Made by a program: the position numbers and the translations under genes | Notes under the pieces: generated by a model | The model's database searches: none | The model's input: only the letters and a program-made list of their open reading frames with translations | Told to the model about the DNA's origin: nothing | Shown: in pieces, positions 1 through 10,356 of the stretch | How the letters are laid out: each line of letters opens with the position of its first letter | Position numbering within the stretch: position 1 is the stretch's first letter | Source: Hydrogenophaga intermedia | GTDB lineage: Bacteria > Pseudomonadota > Gammaproteobacteria > Burkholderiales > Burkholderiaceae_C | Length of the DNA stretch: 58,510 bases | NCBI GenBank assembly: GCA_945890705.1 | Contig: CAMDCY010000002.1 | Coordinates: 1-58,510, forward strand | Direction: 5' to 3'

Positions 1-109
1 CTTTGCCCACTTGTCCACTCTGGACGAGCTGGCTCGCGGCCACATGTTGGCCGACGCGGTGGCCATCATCGGCACCATGGACATCGTTTTTGGAGAGATT
101 GATCGATGA
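1..109 (+). CDS. nuoD: NADH-quinone oxidoreductase subunit D, C-terminal end (partial)
   Basis: Only the last 35 codons are inside the window, read from base 2 to the TGA at 107-109. The tail ends in [14 protein letters not shown], the typical C-terminus of the 49-kDa quinone-binding subunit of complex I, which sits in the peripheral arm beside NuoB. The stop overlaps the nuoE start (ATGA), which fits translational coupling in the nuo operon. Everything upstream, including the quinone-site residues, lies outside the window. Confidence 0.9.
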   Translation, partial: FAHLSTLDELARGHMLADAVAIIGTMDIVFGEIDR

Positions 110-630
110 TCACCTCGACCCCCAACACCCCCGTTGCCGCCTTGTCGGCAGCCACTTTGGCGCGTTTTGACCGCGAAGTGGCGAAGTACCCCGCAGACCA
201 AAAACAGTCCGCCGTGATGGCCTGTTTGGCCATCGTGCAACAAGAGCAGGGCCACGTGAGCCCTGAGGCCGAAGCGGCGATTGGCCAACACCTTGACATG
301 GCGCCCATCGCCGTGCACGAGGTCACGACTTTCTACAACATGTACAACCAGCAAGCGCTGGGCAAGTACAAGCTCAACGTCTGCACCAACCTGCCGTGCC
401 AGTTGCGCGATGGCGGCAAGGCCTTGGCCCACCTCGAGCACAAGCTCGGTGTGGCCATGGGGCAAACCACCGCCGACGGCCTGTTCACCTTGCAGCAAAG
501 CGAGTGCTTGGGCGCTTGCGCCGATTCGCCGGTGATGCTGGTCAACGACCGCCACATGTGCAGCTTCATGAGCCACGACAAGCTCGACGCTTTGATCGAC
601 GGGCTCAAGGCCGCAGAGGGGAAAGCATGA
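106..630 (+). CDS. nuoE: NADH-quinone oxidoreductase subunit E
   Basis: This is the 24-kDa-type subunit of the NADH dehydrogenase module of complex I and carries the N1a [2Fe-2S] cluster. The 174-residue protein has a helical N-terminal half and a thioredoxin-like C-terminal half. The four cluster cysteines are visible at C93, C98, C134 and C138 (CTNLPC and CLGAC). Its length is normal for the family. The start overlaps the nuoD stop and its own stop overlaps the nuoF start, so it is translated as part of the operon. Confidence 0.96.
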   Translation: MITSTPNTPVAALSAATLARFDREVAKYPADQKQSAVMACLAIVQQEQGHVSPEAEAAIGQHLDMAPIAVHEVTTFYNMYNQQALGKYKLNVCTNLPCQLRDGGKALAHLEHKLGVAMGQTTADGLFTLQQSECLGACADSPVMLVNDRHMCSFMSHDKLDALIDGLKAAEGKA

Positions 631-2021
631 ACCACAGCAACCCCCAAGCCACCGCGGTGATCGAGCGTTTTGCCGCCACCGGCCAAGAAACCTGCTTTCA
701 CGACCGCCACATCAACCCGCAAATCTACGCGGGCCTCAACGGTGCGAACTGGCGTCTGAAGGATTACGAAGCGCGTGGCGGTTACGCCGCCTTGCGCAAA
801 ATTTTGGGCCGCGATGGTGCAGCACCCAACGCCGAGACTGGCGTGGCGGGCATGACCCAAGACGAGGTGATCGCCACCGTCAAAGAGTCCGGCTTGCGCG
901 GGCGCGGCGGTGCGGGTTTCCCCACCGGCTTGAAGTGGAGCTTCATGCCGCGTCAGTTCCCCGGTCAAAAGTATTTGGTTTGCAACTCCGATGAGGGCGA
1001 GCCCGGTACGTGCAAAGACCGCGACATCTTGATGTTCAACCCGCATGTGGTGATCGAGGGCATGGCGATCGCCGCCTACGCCATGGGCATCAGCGTGGGC
1101 TACAACTACATCCACGGTGAAATCTTCGGCGCTTACGAGCGCTTCGAAGAGGCTTTGGAAGAGGCCCGTGCGGCCGGCTTCTTGGGCAAGGGCATCATGG
1201 GCAGCAACTTCGATTTTCAGTTGCACGCTTTCCATGGTTTTGGCGCCTACATCTGTGGCGAAGAAACCGCCTTGCTCGAATCGCTGGAAGGCAAAAAAGG
1301 CCAGCCGCGTTTCAAACCACCGTTCCCCGCGAGCTTTGGTTTGTACGGCAAGCCCACGACCATCAACAACACCGAGACCTTCGCGGCCGTGCCGTGGATC
1401 ATCCGCAACGGTGGTCAGGCCTACCTCGAATGCGGCAAGCCCAACAACGGAGGCACCAAGATCTTCTCGGTCAGCGGTGACGTCAATCGCCCTGGCAATT
1501 ACGAAGTGCCCATGGGCACGCCGTTCGCCAAGCTCTTGGAGCTCGCCGGTGGTGTGCGCACGGGCCGCCAACTCAAGGCCGTGATCCCCGGTGGGTCGTC
1601 TTCGCCGGTCATTCCCGGCGACTTGATGATGAAGCTGACCATGGACTACGACAGCATCGCCAAAGAGGGCGGTTCGATGTTGGGTTCGGGTGCGGTCATC
1701 GTGATGGACGACTCGCGCTGCATGGTCAAGTCTTTGAAGCGCCTGAGCTACTTCTACATGCACGAGAGCTGCGGCCAGTGCACCCCTTGCCGCGAGGGTA
1801 CGGGCTGGTTGTGGCGCTTGGTCGACCGCATCGAGCGCGGCGAAGGCAAGCCCAGCGACATGGCCTTGCTCGACAACGTGGCTGAGAACATCATGGGCCG
1901 CACCATTTGTGCGTTGGGCGACGCAGCGGCCATGCCGGTGCGCGCCATGGTTAAACATTTCCGGCACGAGTTCGAGCACTGCATCGAACACAAAAAGTGC
2001 TTGGTGATTTCAGACGTTTGA
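627..2021 (+). CDS. nuoF: NADH-quinone oxidoreductase subunit F
   Basis: This 464-residue subunit binds NADH, FMN and the N3 [4Fe-4S] cluster and is the electron entry point of complex I. The glycine-rich [10 protein letters not shown] segment lies near residue 92, a [10 protein letters not shown] segment near 210, and the cluster motif ESCGQCTPC near 381. The start at 627 was chosen because it forms an ATGA overlap with nuoE. The frame stays open upstream to about 396, but that part reads as nuoE in another frame. The gene ends 21 bases before nuoG. Confidence 0.97.
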   Translation: MNHSNPQATAVIERFAATGQETCFHDRHINPQIYAGLNGANWRLKDYEARGGYAALRKILGRDGAAPNAETGVAGMTQDEVIATVKESGLRGRGGAGFPTGLKWSFMPRQFPGQKYLVCNSDEGEPGTCKDRDILMFNPHVVIEGMAIAAYAMGISVGYNYIHGEIFGAYERFEEALEEARAAGFLGKGIMGSNFDFQLHAFHGFGAYICGEETALLESLEGKKGQPRFKPPFPASFGLYGKPTTINNTETFAAVPWIIRNGGQAYLECGKPNNGGTKIFSVSGDVNRPGNYEVPMGTPFAKLLELAGGVRTGRQLKAVIPGGSSSPVIPGDLMMKLTMDYDSIAKEGGSMLGSGAVIVMDDSRCMVKSLKRLSYFYMHESCGQCTPCREGTGWLWRLVDRIERGEGKPSDMALLDNVAENIMGRTICALGDAAAMPVRAMVKHFRHEFEHCIEHKKCLVISDV

Positions 2022-2042
2022 GCGGGTTAAAGGCAAAACAAC

Positions 2043-4160
2043 ATGGTTGAAATTGAACTCGACGGCCAAAAGGTCGAGGTGCCACCGGGCAGCATGGTCA
2101 TGCATGCGGCCGAAAAAGCGGGCACCTTCATTCCCCACTTCTGCTATCACAAGAAATTGTCGATCGCTGCGAACTGCCGCATGTGTTTGGTGGACGTTGA
2201 AAAAGCGCCCAAACCCATGCCCGCTTGTGCCACGCCCGTGACCATGGGCATGGTGGTGCGCACCAAGAGCGACAAGGCCATCAAGGCCCAGCAGTCGGTC
2301 ATGGAGTTTTTGCTCATCAACCACCCGCTCGATTGCCCCATCTGCGACCAAGGCGGTGAGTGCCAGTTGCAAGATTTGGCCGTGGGCTACGGTGCCTCGA
2401 AGTCGCGCTACGAAGAAGAAAAGCGCGTGGTCTTCCACAAAGACGTGGGCCCGCTCGTGTCGATGGAAGAGATGAGCCGCTGCATCCACTGCACCCGCTG
2501 CGTGCGCTTCGGTCAAGAGATCGCCGGCGTGATGGAGCTCGGCATGAGCCACCGCGGCGAACACGCCGAGATCGAAACCTTTGTGGGCCAGTCGGTCGAC
2601 TCCGAACTCTCGGGCAACATGATCGACATCTGCCCTGTCGGCGCGCTCACCAGCAAGCCTTTCCGTTACCAAGCCCGCACTTGGGAACTCTCGCGCCGAA
2701 AGAGCGTGAGCCCGCACGACGCCACCGGTGCCAACCTGATCGTTCAGGTCAAGAACCACCGCGTCATGCGCGTGGTGCCTTTGGAAAACGACGCCGTCAA
2801 CGAGTGCTGGATCGCCGACCGCGATCGCTACTCCTACGAAGCCTTGAACGGCGAAGACCGCCTGACCCAGCCCATGCTCAAGCAGGGTGGCGAATGGAAA
2901 ACGGTCGATTGGCAGACCGCCTTGGAATACGTGGCCAACGGCCTGAAGCAGGTCAAGGCCGACCATGGCGCTTCGGCCATCGGTTTGCTCGCCAGCCCCC
3001 ACAGCACGGTCGAAGAGTTGGCTTTGGCCGGTGCTTTGGTGCGCGGCTTGGGCAGCGAGAACATCGATGCGCGTTTGCGCAGCGCCGACTTCAGCAACGT
3101 GGGTGCTTCCGGCACCTCGCGCTGGTTGGGCCGCTCCTTGGCGTCCTTGTCCACCGTGCAGCGCGTGCTGGTCGTGGGCTCGAATTTGCGCAAAGACCAA
3201 CCCCTGATGGCCCAGCGCTTGCGCCAAGCCGTGCGCCACGGCGCGCAGCTCAGCGCCTTGGTGTCGCAGCCCATCGATTGGGCCATGCGTGTGCAGCAAA
3301 CCCTGTCCGCTCCCTCGGCGCAGTGGGTCATGGCCTTGGCCGGTGTGGCCGCGGCCGTGGCCGAAGCCCAAGGTGTGGCCGCGCCCGTCAGCACCATGCC
3401 TTCTGACACCGACCGCGCCATCGCCAAGTCCTTGATGGGCGGCGAAGACAAAGCCATCTTGCTTGGCAACGCCGCCGCTCACCACGAAAAAGCCAGCAGC
3501 CTCTTGGCCTTGGCACAGTGGATCGGTGAGCGCACGGGCGCCACCGTCGGTTACCTGGGCGAAGCCGCCAACAGCGTGGGCGCCCAGTTGGTGCGTGCCG
3601 TGCCAGGGCAGGGCGGTCAAAACGCCAGCCAAATGTTGCGCGGTGGCCTGAAGGCCGCGGTCCTCTTGGGCGTCGAGCCCGGCTTGGACAGCGCCGCCGG
3701 TGGCCAAGGCTTGGTGGGCGCCGAGATGGTGGTCACCTTGAGCGCCTTCAAAACCAATATGGACGTCAGCGATGTGCTCTTGCCGATCGCCCCGTTCACC
3801 GAAACCTCGGGCTCTTTCGTCAACACCGAAGGCCGTTTGCAAAGCTTCCACGCCGTGGTGCGCCCCTTGGGCGAAGCCCGTCCGGCCTGGAAAGTCTTGC
3901 GCGTTTTGGGCAACCTCTTGGGCTTGAGCGGTTTTGACGCCGACTCGTCGCAAGCTGTCTTGGCCTCGGCCTTGCCGGGTGTTCGCGTGGGTGAGCTGGT
4001 GGACAGCGCCCGCTTGTCCAACGCCGTGGCCGCGGTCATCGACACGCAAGCCGCCACGCTCGAGCCTTGCGTGGCCCCGATTTACCAACTCGATGGTCTG
4101 GTGCGCCGCGCGTCTTCGCTGCAGCTCACGGCCGATGCCCGCGCAGGAGTGGCCGCATGA
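2043..4160 (+). CDS. nuoG: NADH-quinone oxidoreductase subunit G
   Basis: This is the largest peripheral-arm subunit of complex I (705 residues) and carries several iron-sulfur clusters that pass electrons from NuoF towards NuoI. The N-terminal ferredoxin-like domain shows C34, C45, C48 and C62 for a [2Fe-2S] cluster. H94, C98, C101 and C107 form the His-ligated [4Fe-4S] site. C147, C150 and C153 plus a cysteine in IDICPVGAL form another. The rest is a molybdopterin-oxidoreductase-like domain that no longer needs the cofactor in this family. It is shorter than E. coli NuoG (about 908 residues), as is usual for alpha- and betaproteobacterial versions. Confidence 0.96.
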   Translation: MVEIELDGQKVEVPPGSMVMHAAEKAGTFIPHFCYHKKLSIAANCRMCLVDVEKAPKPMPACATPVTMGMVVRTKSDKAIKAQQSVMEFLLINHPLDCPICDQGGECQLQDLAVGYGASKSRYEEEKRVVFHKDVGPLVSMEEMSRCIHCTRCVRFGQEIAGVMELGMSHRGEHAEIETFVGQSVDSELSGNMIDICPVGALTSKPFRYQARTWELSRRKSVSPHDATGANLIVQVKNHRVMRVVPLENDAVNECWIADRDRYSYEALNGEDRLTQPMLKQGGEWKTVDWQTALEYVANGLKQVKADHGASAIGLLASPHSTVEELALAGALVRGLGSENIDARLRSADFSNVGASGTSRWLGRSLASLSTVQRVLVVGSNLRKDQPLMAQRLRQAVRHGAQLSALVSQPIDWAMRVQQTLSAPSAQWVMALAGVAAAVAEAQGVAAPVSTMPSDTDRAIAKSLMGGEDKAILLGNAAAHHEKASSLLALAQWIGERTGATVGYLGEAANSVGAQLVRAVPGQGGQNASQMLRGGLKAAVLLGVEPGLDSAAGGQGLVGAEMVVTLSAFKTNMDVSDVLLPIAPFTETSGSFVNTEGRLQSFHAVVRPLGEARPAWKVLRVLGNLLGLSGFDADSSQAVLASALPGVRVGELVDSARLSNAVAAVIDTQAATLEPCVAPIYQLDGLVRRASSLQLTADARAGVAA

Positions 4161-5233
4161 TCGACACGATGTACAACACCGGCTTGGGCTTGATCGCCGC
4201 GCCGTGGTGGGCCGAGGCCGCTTGGCCCGTGCTGTGGATCCTCATCAAAATCGTGGCCGTCTTGGCCCCGCTGATGGGCGCCGTGGCTTACCTGACTTTG
4301 TGGGAACGCAAGCTGCTGGGCTTCATGCAGGTGCGCTTGGGCCCCAACCGCGTGGGCCCGTTTGGTTTGTTGCAGCCCATCGCCGACGCCATCAAGCTTT
4401 TGACCAAAGAGCTGATCCGCCCGAGCGCCGCGAGCAACGGACTGTTCCGCTTGGGCCCCATCATGGCCATCATGCCGGCCTTGGCAGCCTGGGTGGCGGT
4501 GCCGTTTGGCCCTGAGGCCGTGTTGGCCAATTTGAACGCGGGCTTGTTGGTCATCTTGGCCATCACCTCGATTGAGGTTTACGGCGTGATCATCGCCGGT
4601 TGGGCGTCGAACTCCAAATACGCGTTCTTGGGCGCACTGCGCGCCTCAGCGCAAATGGTGTCGTACGAGATCGCCATCGGTTTTTGTTTCTTGGTGGTCG
4701 TCATGACCGCCGGTAGCCTGAACCTGGGTGAGATCGTGGCTTCGCAAGAGCGCGGTGCCTTTGCCGACATGGGGCTGAACTTCCTGTCGTGGAACTGGTT
4801 GCCCCTGTTGCCTATTTTTATGGTCTACCTGATCTCGGGTGTGGCAGAAACCAACCGCCACCCCTTTGACGTGGTCGAAGGTGAAGCCGAAATCGTGGCC
4901 GGTCACATGGTCGAGTACTCGGGCATGGGATTTGCTATTTTCTTCTTGGCCGAATACGCCAGCATGTGGTTGGTCTCGGTCTTGGCCGTGCTGATGTTTT
5001 TGGGCGGCTGGGACGCCCCCGTGGCCGGTCTGGAATTTGTGCCAGGCTGGATCTGGCTGGGCCTGAAAACCTTCGTGGTGGTCTCGATGTTCATCTGGAT
5101 CCGCGCGACCTTCCCCCGCTTCCGTTACGACCAGATCATGCGCTTGGGCTGGAAGATCTTCATCCCCGTGACGCTGGTTTGGTTGGTCTTGGTCGGCGCA
5201 TTCATGCAGACCCCTTGGAACATTTGGAAATGA
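4157..5233 (+). CDS. nuoH: NADH-quinone oxidoreductase subunit H
   Basis: This membrane subunit (358 residues, about eight transmembrane helices) links the peripheral arm to the proton-pumping arm and forms part of the quinone chamber. Diagnostic segments include [20 protein letters not shown] near residue 50 and [16 protein letters not shown] near residue 232. The start at 4157 overlaps the nuoG stop as ATGA and gives the MIDT N-terminus common in Burkholderiales. Another ATG lies 12 bases downstream. Its stop overlaps nuoI in the same manner. Confidence 0.96.
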   Translation: MIDTMYNTGLGLIAAPWWAEAAWPVLWILIKIVAVLAPLMGAVAYLTLWERKLLGFMQVRLGPNRVGPFGLLQPIADAIKLLTKELIRPSAASNGLFRLGPIMAIMPALAAWVAVPFGPEAVLANLNAGLLVILAITSIEVYGVIIAGWASNSKYAFLGALRASAQMVSYEIAIGFCFLVVVMTAGSLNLGEIVASQERGAFADMGLNFLSWNWLPLLPIFMVYLISGVAETNRHPFDVVEGEAEIVAGHMVEYSGMGFAIFFLAEYASMWLVSVLAVLMFLGGWDAPVAGLEFVPGWIWLGLKTFVVVSMFIWIRATFPRFRYDQIMRLGWKIFIPVTLVWLVLVGAFMQTPWNIWK

Positions 5234-5757
5234 GTCAGGTCAAGCCCATGTCACACACCGCTGTTGCCCCTTTTTCCTGGCGCGATTTCGCCAAAAGTTT
5301 TCTTTTGGTCGAGTTGCTCAAAGGCATGGCCTTGACTGGTCGCTACGCCTTCCGCCGCAAAGTCACGGTGCAATTTCCCGAAGAGAAAACGCCCTTGTCG
5401 CCGCGCTTTCGTGGCCTGCACGCGCAGCGCCGTTACGACAACGGCGAAGAGCGTTGCATCGCTTGCAAATTGTGCGAAGCGGTGTGCCCAGCCATGGCCA
5501 TCACCATCGAGTCCGATGCGCGCGAGGACGGCACGCGCCGCACCACGCGTTACGACATCGACCTGACCAAGTGCATCTTTTGCGGCTTTTGCGAAGAGGC
5601 TTGCCCCGTGGACGCCATCGTCGAGACCCAAATCTTGGAGTACCACGGCGAGAAACGCGGTGACCTGTACTTCACCAAAGACATGTTGCTCGCCGTGGGC
5701 GACCGCTACGAAAAAGAGATCGCTGCGGCCAAAGCGGCCGACGCGCCTTACCGCTGA
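5230..5757 (+). CDS. nuoI: NADH-quinone oxidoreductase subunit I
   Basis: This is the 8Fe ferredoxin-like subunit (175 residues) that carries clusters N6a and N6b and passes electrons to NuoB. Two complete four-cysteine motifs are visible: C76, C79, C82, C86 ([11 protein letters not shown]) and C115, C118, C121, C125 ([11 protein letters not shown]). The N-terminal amphipathic region would lie along the membrane. The ATG at 5230 overlaps the nuoH stop; an in-frame ATG at 5248 is the alternative. Confidence 0.96.
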   Translation: MSQVKPMSHTAVAPFSWRDFAKSFLLVELLKGMALTGRYAFRRKVTVQFPEEKTPLSPRFRGLHAQRRYDNGEERCIACKLCEAVCPAMAITIESDAREDGTRRTTRYDIDLTKCIFCGFCEEACPVDAIVETQILEYHGEKRGDLYFTKDMLLAVGDRYEKEIAAAKAADAPYR

Positions 5758-5787
5758 TTTTCGAGTTCCACACGCAAAGACACGCCC

Positions 5788-6438
5788 ATGGATTACACCT
5801 CCGGATTTTTCTACCTGTTCGCCGCGGTCTTGTTGTTCGCGGCCCTGCGGGTCGTCACGGCGCGCAACCCGGTGCACGCCGTGCTCTATTTGATGCTGGC
5901 GTTCTCGCAAGCCGCCGCCTTGTGGCTTTTGCTCAAGGCCGAGTTCTTGGGCATCACCTTGGTGCTGGTCTACCTCGGCGCGGTGATGGTGCTGTTCTTG
6001 TTCGTGGTGATGATGCTCGACATCAACATCGACGCCATGCGCCAAGGCTTCTGGCGCAACCTGCCTTTGGCCGCGGCCTTGGGTGGTTTGGTGTCGGCCC
6101 AATTGATCGCGGTGCTGTGGGCCGGTTTTCCGCGCCTGTCGGCCAACCCCGATTTGCCGCTGGCCGGCATCAACGCGGTGGACTACTCCAACACCCGTGA
6201 GCTGGGCATCTTGCTCTACACCGAGTACCTGTACCCGGTTGAAATCGCCGCGGTGATTTTGCTCGTGGCCATGATCGCAGCCATCGCTTTGACCCTGCGC
6301 CAGCGCAAAGACACCAAAACCATCGACGCCTCGCAGCAGGTGCGTGTGCGCGCCGCCGACCGTTTGAGCGTGGTGTCCATGAACGCCACACAAGCCGCTG
6401 CGCCCGCAGCGCCAGCCAAAGAGGAGGGCGCCGCATGA
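5788..6438 (+). CDS. nuoJ: NADH-quinone oxidoreductase subunit J
   Basis: This membrane-arm subunit of complex I (216 residues) has about five transmembrane helices. The third contains the conserved stretch [19 protein letters not shown] near residue 60, which includes the pi-bulge region implicated in coupling in this family. The Ala/Pro-rich tail is longer than the core needs and ends at an ATGA overlap with nuoK. The gene lies 30 bases after nuoI. Confidence 0.95.
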   Translation: MDYTSGFFYLFAAVLLFAALRVVTARNPVHAVLYLMLAFSQAAALWLLLKAEFLGITLVLVYLGAVMVLFLFVVMMLDINIDAMRQGFWRNLPLAAALGGLVSAQLIAVLWAGFPRLSANPDLPLAGINAVDYSNTRELGILLYTEYLYPVEIAAVILLVAMIAAIALTLRQRKDTKTIDASQQVRVRAADRLSVVSMNATQAAAPAAPAKEEGAA

Positions 6439-6752
6439 TCGCCAGCAGTTTGACCCTGGGCCACTTTTTGTCGGTGGGCGCCATTCTGTTCGCTATTTCG
6501 GTGGTGGGCATTTTCATCAACCGCAAGAACCTGATCGTTTTGCTCATGGCCATCGAGTTGATGCTCTTGGCCGTGAACATGAACTTCGTGGCCTTCTCGT
6601 ACTTCTTGGGTGACATGCACGGCCAGGTGTTCGTGTTCTTCATCCTGACCGTGGCCGCCGCCGAGTCGGCGATTGGCTTGGCGATTTTGGTGCTCTTGTT
6701 CCGCAACAAGTCCTCCATCAGCGTTGAGACGCTCAACAGCCTCAAGGGCTGA
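6435..6752 (+). CDS. nuoK: NADH-quinone oxidoreductase subunit K
   Basis: This small membrane-arm subunit (105 residues, three transmembrane helices) is homologous to MrpC, which is also encoded in this window. Two membrane-embedded glutamates that belong to the proton path can be seen, in [13 protein letters not shown] and in [12 protein letters not shown]. The start overlaps the nuoJ stop. The 38-base gap before nuoL has no clear promoter. Confidence 0.95.
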   Translation: MIASSLTLGHFLSVGAILFAISVVGIFINRKNLIVLLMAIELMLLAVNMNFVAFSYFLGDMHGQVFVFFILTVAAAESAIGLAILVLLFRNKSSISVETLNSLKG

Positions 6753-6790
6753 GGCCCTCCCATCGAACCGATCACGATCCGAACAAGACC

Positions 6791-8812
6791 ATGAGCTCCA
6801 CCCTATCCGCAAGCACCCTGCTGGCCGTCCCCATGGCTCCGCTGGTCGGCGCCACACTGGCCGGCATTTTGGGCACCACCTTCGGGGGCAATGTGTTGGG
6901 CCGCCGCGCCACGCACAGCCTGACCATCTTGGGCGTGCTGGTGTCTTTCATCCTGTCGGTCATGACCTTGATGTCGGTGATGGACGGCGCGCGCTTCAAC
7001 GAAACCATTTACGAGTGGATGGTCGTGGGCGGCTTGAAGATGGAGATCGGCTTTATGGTCGATGGCCTGACCGCCATGATGATGTGCGTGGTCACGTTTG
7101 TCTCGCTCATGGTGCACCTCTACACCATCGGCTACATGGAAGAAGACCGCGGCTACAACCGCTTCTTCGCCTACATCTCGCTCTTCACCTTCTCCATGCT
7201 GATGCTGGTGATGAGCAACAACTTGCTGCAGCTCTTCTTCGGCTGGGAAGCCGTGGGCTTGGTGTCGTATTTGTTGATCGGTTTTTGGTTCAACAAACCC
7301 ACCGCCATCTTCGCCAACATGAAAGCCTTCTTGGTCAACCGCGTGGGTGACTTCGGCTTCATCTTGGGCATTGGCCTGATCGTGGCTTACACCGGCAGCT
7401 TGAACTACACCGAGATCTTCGCCAAAGTCAACGAAATCGAAACCCTGACCTTGCCCGGTACCGACTGGATGCTGGTCACGGTGATCGCCATCTGTTTGTT
7501 CATCGGCGCCATGGGCAAGTCGGCCCAGTTCCCGCTGCACGTGTGGCTGCCCGATTCGATGGAAGGCCCGACCCCGATTTCGGCCCTGATCCACGCCGCC
7601 ACCATGGTGACAGCCGGCATTTTCATGGTCAGCCGCATGTCGCCGATCTTTGAGATGTCCGACGTGGCGCTGAACTTCATCATGGTCATCGGTGCGATCA
7701 CCGCTTTGTTCATGGGCTTTTTGGGCATCATCCAAAACGATATCAAGCGCGTGGTGGCCTATTCCACCTTGTCCCAGCTCGGTTACATGACCGTGGCCTT
7801 GGGCGCCTCGGCCTATTCGGTGGCCGTGTTCCACCTGATGACGCACGCCTTCTTCAAGGCCTTGCTCTTCTTGGCCGCCGGCTCGGTCATCATGGGCTTG
7901 CACCACAACCAAGACATCCGCTGGATGGGTGGCGTGCGCAAGTACATGCCCATCACCTGGATCACCTCGCTGATTGGCACCTTGGCGCTGATCGGCACGC
8001 CGTTCTTCTCGGGTTTTTATTCCAAGGACAGCATCATCGAAGTGGTGCATTTCAGCCACTTGCCCGGCGCAGGTTTTGCTTACTTCGCGGTCTTGGCCGG
8101 TGTGTTCGTCACGTCTTTCTATTCCTTCCGCTTGTACTTCTTGGTCTTCCACGGCCAAGAGCGTTACGACCAGAACCCCGACGCGCACCACGATGACCAC
8201 CATGGTCACGACGATCACCACGGTGACGGCAAGCCGCACGAAACCCCTTGGGTCGTGACCGTGCCTTTGGTGCTCTTGGCCATCCCCTCGGTCTTGATTG
8301 GTTTCTTCACCATCGAGCCCATGCTGTTTGGCACCTTCTTGCAAGACGCCATCACGGTCAACAGCGCCGCGCACCCCGCGCTGGCCGAATTCGCCAAGAT
8401 CTTCCACGGCCCTGTGGCCATGGTCTCGCACGCACTCTACACACCACCCCTGTATCTGGCCTTGGCCGGTGCGGTGGCGGCTTGGTACATGTACCTGATC
8501 AACCCGGCCGTGCCGGCGGCCATCGCCCGCGCGCTGCGCCCGCTGATCGTGGTCATGGAAAACAAGTACTACCTCGACTGGTTCAACGAGAACGTCTTGG
8601 CCCGTGGTGCACGTGCTTTGGGCACGGTGTTCTGGAAGGTCGGTGACCGGGGCGTCATCGAAGGCGGCGTGGTCAATGCAAGTTGGAAGTTGGTCGGTGC
8701 CGTGTCGTCGTGGGTGCGCCGCGCCCAGACCGGTTACCTCTACCACTACGCTTTGATGATGATCATCGGCGTCTTCCTGTCCATGACTTACTTCGTCTGG
8801 CTCGCCAAATAA
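6791..8812 (+). CDS. nuoL: NADH-quinone oxidoreductase subunit L
   Basis: This is the distal antiporter-like subunit of the proton-pumping arm (673 residues), with about 14 core helices plus the C-terminal lateral helix that braces the membrane arm. Family segments include LLQLFFGWEAVGLVSYLLIGFW near residue 140 and the channel lysine/histidine region around HVWLPDSMEGPTPISALIHAAT. A soluble loop at residues 466-483 is strongly histidine-rich (eight His in 18 residues). It is homologous to the N-terminal part of MrpA at 50301. Confidence 0.97.
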   Translation: MSSTLSASTLLAVPMAPLVGATLAGILGTTFGGNVLGRRATHSLTILGVLVSFILSVMTLMSVMDGARFNETIYEWMVVGGLKMEIGFMVDGLTAMMMCVVTFVSLMVHLYTIGYMEEDRGYNRFFAYISLFTFSMLMLVMSNNLLQLFFGWEAVGLVSYLLIGFWFNKPTAIFANMKAFLVNRVGDFGFILGIGLIVAYTGSLNYTEIFAKVNEIETLTLPGTDWMLVTVIAICLFIGAMGKSAQFPLHVWLPDSMEGPTPISALIHAATMVTAGIFMVSRMSPIFEMSDVALNFIMVIGAITALFMGFLGIIQNDIKRVVAYSTLSQLGYMTVALGASAYSVAVFHLMTHAFFKALLFLAAGSVIMGLHHNQDIRWMGGVRKYMPITWITSLIGTLALIGTPFFSGFYSKDSIIEVVHFSHLPGAGFAYFAVLAGVFVTSFYSFRLYFLVFHGQERYDQNPDAHHDDHHGHDDHHGDGKPHETPWVVTVPLVLLAIPSVLIGFFTIEPMLFGTFLQDAITVNSAAHPALAEFAKIFHGPVAMVSHALYTPPLYLALAGAVAAWYMYLINPAVPAAIARALRPLIVVMENKYYLDWFNENVLARGARALGTVFWKVGDRGVIEGGVVNASWKLVGAVSSWVRRAQTGYLYHYALMMIIGVFLSMTYFVWLAK

Positions 8813-8825
8813 GGAGAATAAAAAA

Positions 8826-10298
8826 ATGGGTTTGCTGAGCCTTGCGATTTGGACACCGATTGCCGTCGGTGCGGTCTTGTTGGCCTTGGGCCGTGATCAG
8901 CATGTGCAACCGGTGCGCTGGTTGGCGCTGATCGGCGCCTTGGCCGCGTTTCTCGTGACCTTGCCTTTGTACGGCGGCTTCGAGATCGGCAGTGCGGCCA
9001 TGCAGCACGTCGAAAAGGTCTTGTGGGTCCCGGCCTTCAACATCCATTACCACTTGGGTGTGGACGGTATTTCCTTGTGGTTGGTTTTGCTCACCGCTTT
9101 CATCACCGTGATCGTGGTGGTGGCCAGCTGGACGATCGAGGAGCGCGTGAACCAGTACATGGGTGCATTCTTGATTTTGTCGGGCCTCATGATTGGTGTG
9201 TTCAGCGCGCAAGACGCGATGTTGTTCTACGTCTTCTTTGAAGCCACGCTGATCCCCATGTACCTGATCATCGGTATCTGGGGCGGCCCGAACAAAATCT
9301 ACGCCGCGTTCAAGTTTTTCCTCTACACCTTGCTCGGCTCTTTGCTGATGCTCGTGGGCTTGATTTACCTCTACAACCAGTCGGGCGGCAGCTTCGAATT
9401 GGCCACTTGGTACAAATTGCCCTTGGGCGACACCGCGCAAACCCTGTTGTTCTTCGCCTTCTTTGCCGCTTTCGCCGTGAAGGTGCCGATGTGGCCCGTG
9501 CACACTTGGCTGCCCGACGTGCACGTCGAAGCGCCCACCGGTGGCTCGGCCGTGCTGGCGGCCATCATGCTCAAGCTCGGTGCTTACGGCTTCTTGCGTT
9601 TCTCCATGCCCATCCTGCCCGACGCCTCGCAAGAGTGGGCTTGGCTCATGATCACCCTGTCCTTGGTGGCCGTGGTCTACGTGGGCTTGGTGGCCATGGT
9701 GCAGCAAGACATGAAAAAGCTGGTCGCTTATTCGTCGGTGGCGCACATGGGTTTTGTGACCTTGGGCTTTTTCCTGTTCAGCGACTTGGGCGTGTCCGGT
9801 GCGATCGTGCAAATGATCGCCCACGGCTTTGTGTCGGCGGCCATGTTCTTGTCGATCGGCGTCTTGTACGACCGCGTGCACTCGCGTGAAATCGCCGATT
9901 ACGGTGGTGTGATCAACACCATGCCCAAGTTCGCCGCCTTTGCTTTGCTCTTCACCATGGCCAACAGCGGCCTGCCCGGCACCGCCGGTTTTGTCGGCGA
10001 ATGGATGGTGATCTTGGCGGCTGTGAAAGCCAACTTCTGGGTGGGTCTGGCCGCCGCATCGGCCCTGATTTTTGGCGCGGCTTACTCCCTGTGGATGTTC
10101 AAGCGCGTGTACCTGGGCGAGCCCGCCAATGACAACGTCAAGGCCTTGACCGACATCAATGGCCGCGAATTCTTGGTCATGTCGGTTTTGGCGGTGGCGG
10201 TGCTCTTCATGGGTGTCTACCCCAAACCTTTCACCGATGTGATGGACGCCTCCGTCATTGAGTTGCTGCGCCACGTGGCCATCTCCAAATTGCCCTGA
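8826..10298 (+). CDS. nuoM: NADH-quinone oxidoreductase subunit M
   Basis: This is the second antiporter-like subunit of the complex I membrane arm (490 residues, about 14 helices). It contains the charged-helix pattern FYVFFEATLIPMYLIIGIWGG near residue 140 and the channel segment MWPVHTWLPDVHVEAPTGGS near residue 225. A clear ribosome binding site, AAGGAG, precedes the ATG by a run of A residues. It lies 13 bases after nuoL and 58 bases before nuoN. Confidence 0.97.
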   Translation: MGLLSLAIWTPIAVGAVLLALGRDQHVQPVRWLALIGALAAFLVTLPLYGGFEIGSAAMQHVEKVLWVPAFNIHYHLGVDGISLWLVLLTAFITVIVVVASWTIEERVNQYMGAFLILSGLMIGVFSAQDAMLFYVFFEATLIPMYLIIGIWGGPNKIYAAFKFFLYTLLGSLLMLVGLIYLYNQSGGSFELATWYKLPLGDTAQTLLFFAFFAAFAVKVPMWPVHTWLPDVHVEAPTGGSAVLAAIMLKLGAYGFLRFSMPILPDASQEWAWLMITLSLVAVVYVGLVAMVQQDMKKLVAYSSVAHMGFVTLGFFLFSDLGVSGAIVQMIAHGFVSAAMFLSIGVLYDRVHSREIADYGGVINTMPKFAAFALLFTMANSGLPGTAGFVGEWMVILAAVKANFWVGLAAASALIFGAAYSLWMFKRVYLGEPANDNVKALTDINGREFLVMSVLAVAVLFMGVYPKPFTDVMDASVIELLRHVAISKLP

Positions 10299-10356
10299 GC
10301 GGTCGACCCTGAACGATTGAAGAACCGAATGCACAAGACACAAAGAGAGTGCCGAC

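Noticed and set aside
2010-4088. Open frame of 692 codons on the minus strand inside nuoG
   Set aside because: Antisense shadow of a conserved complex I gene with no recognisable domain or ribosome binding site.
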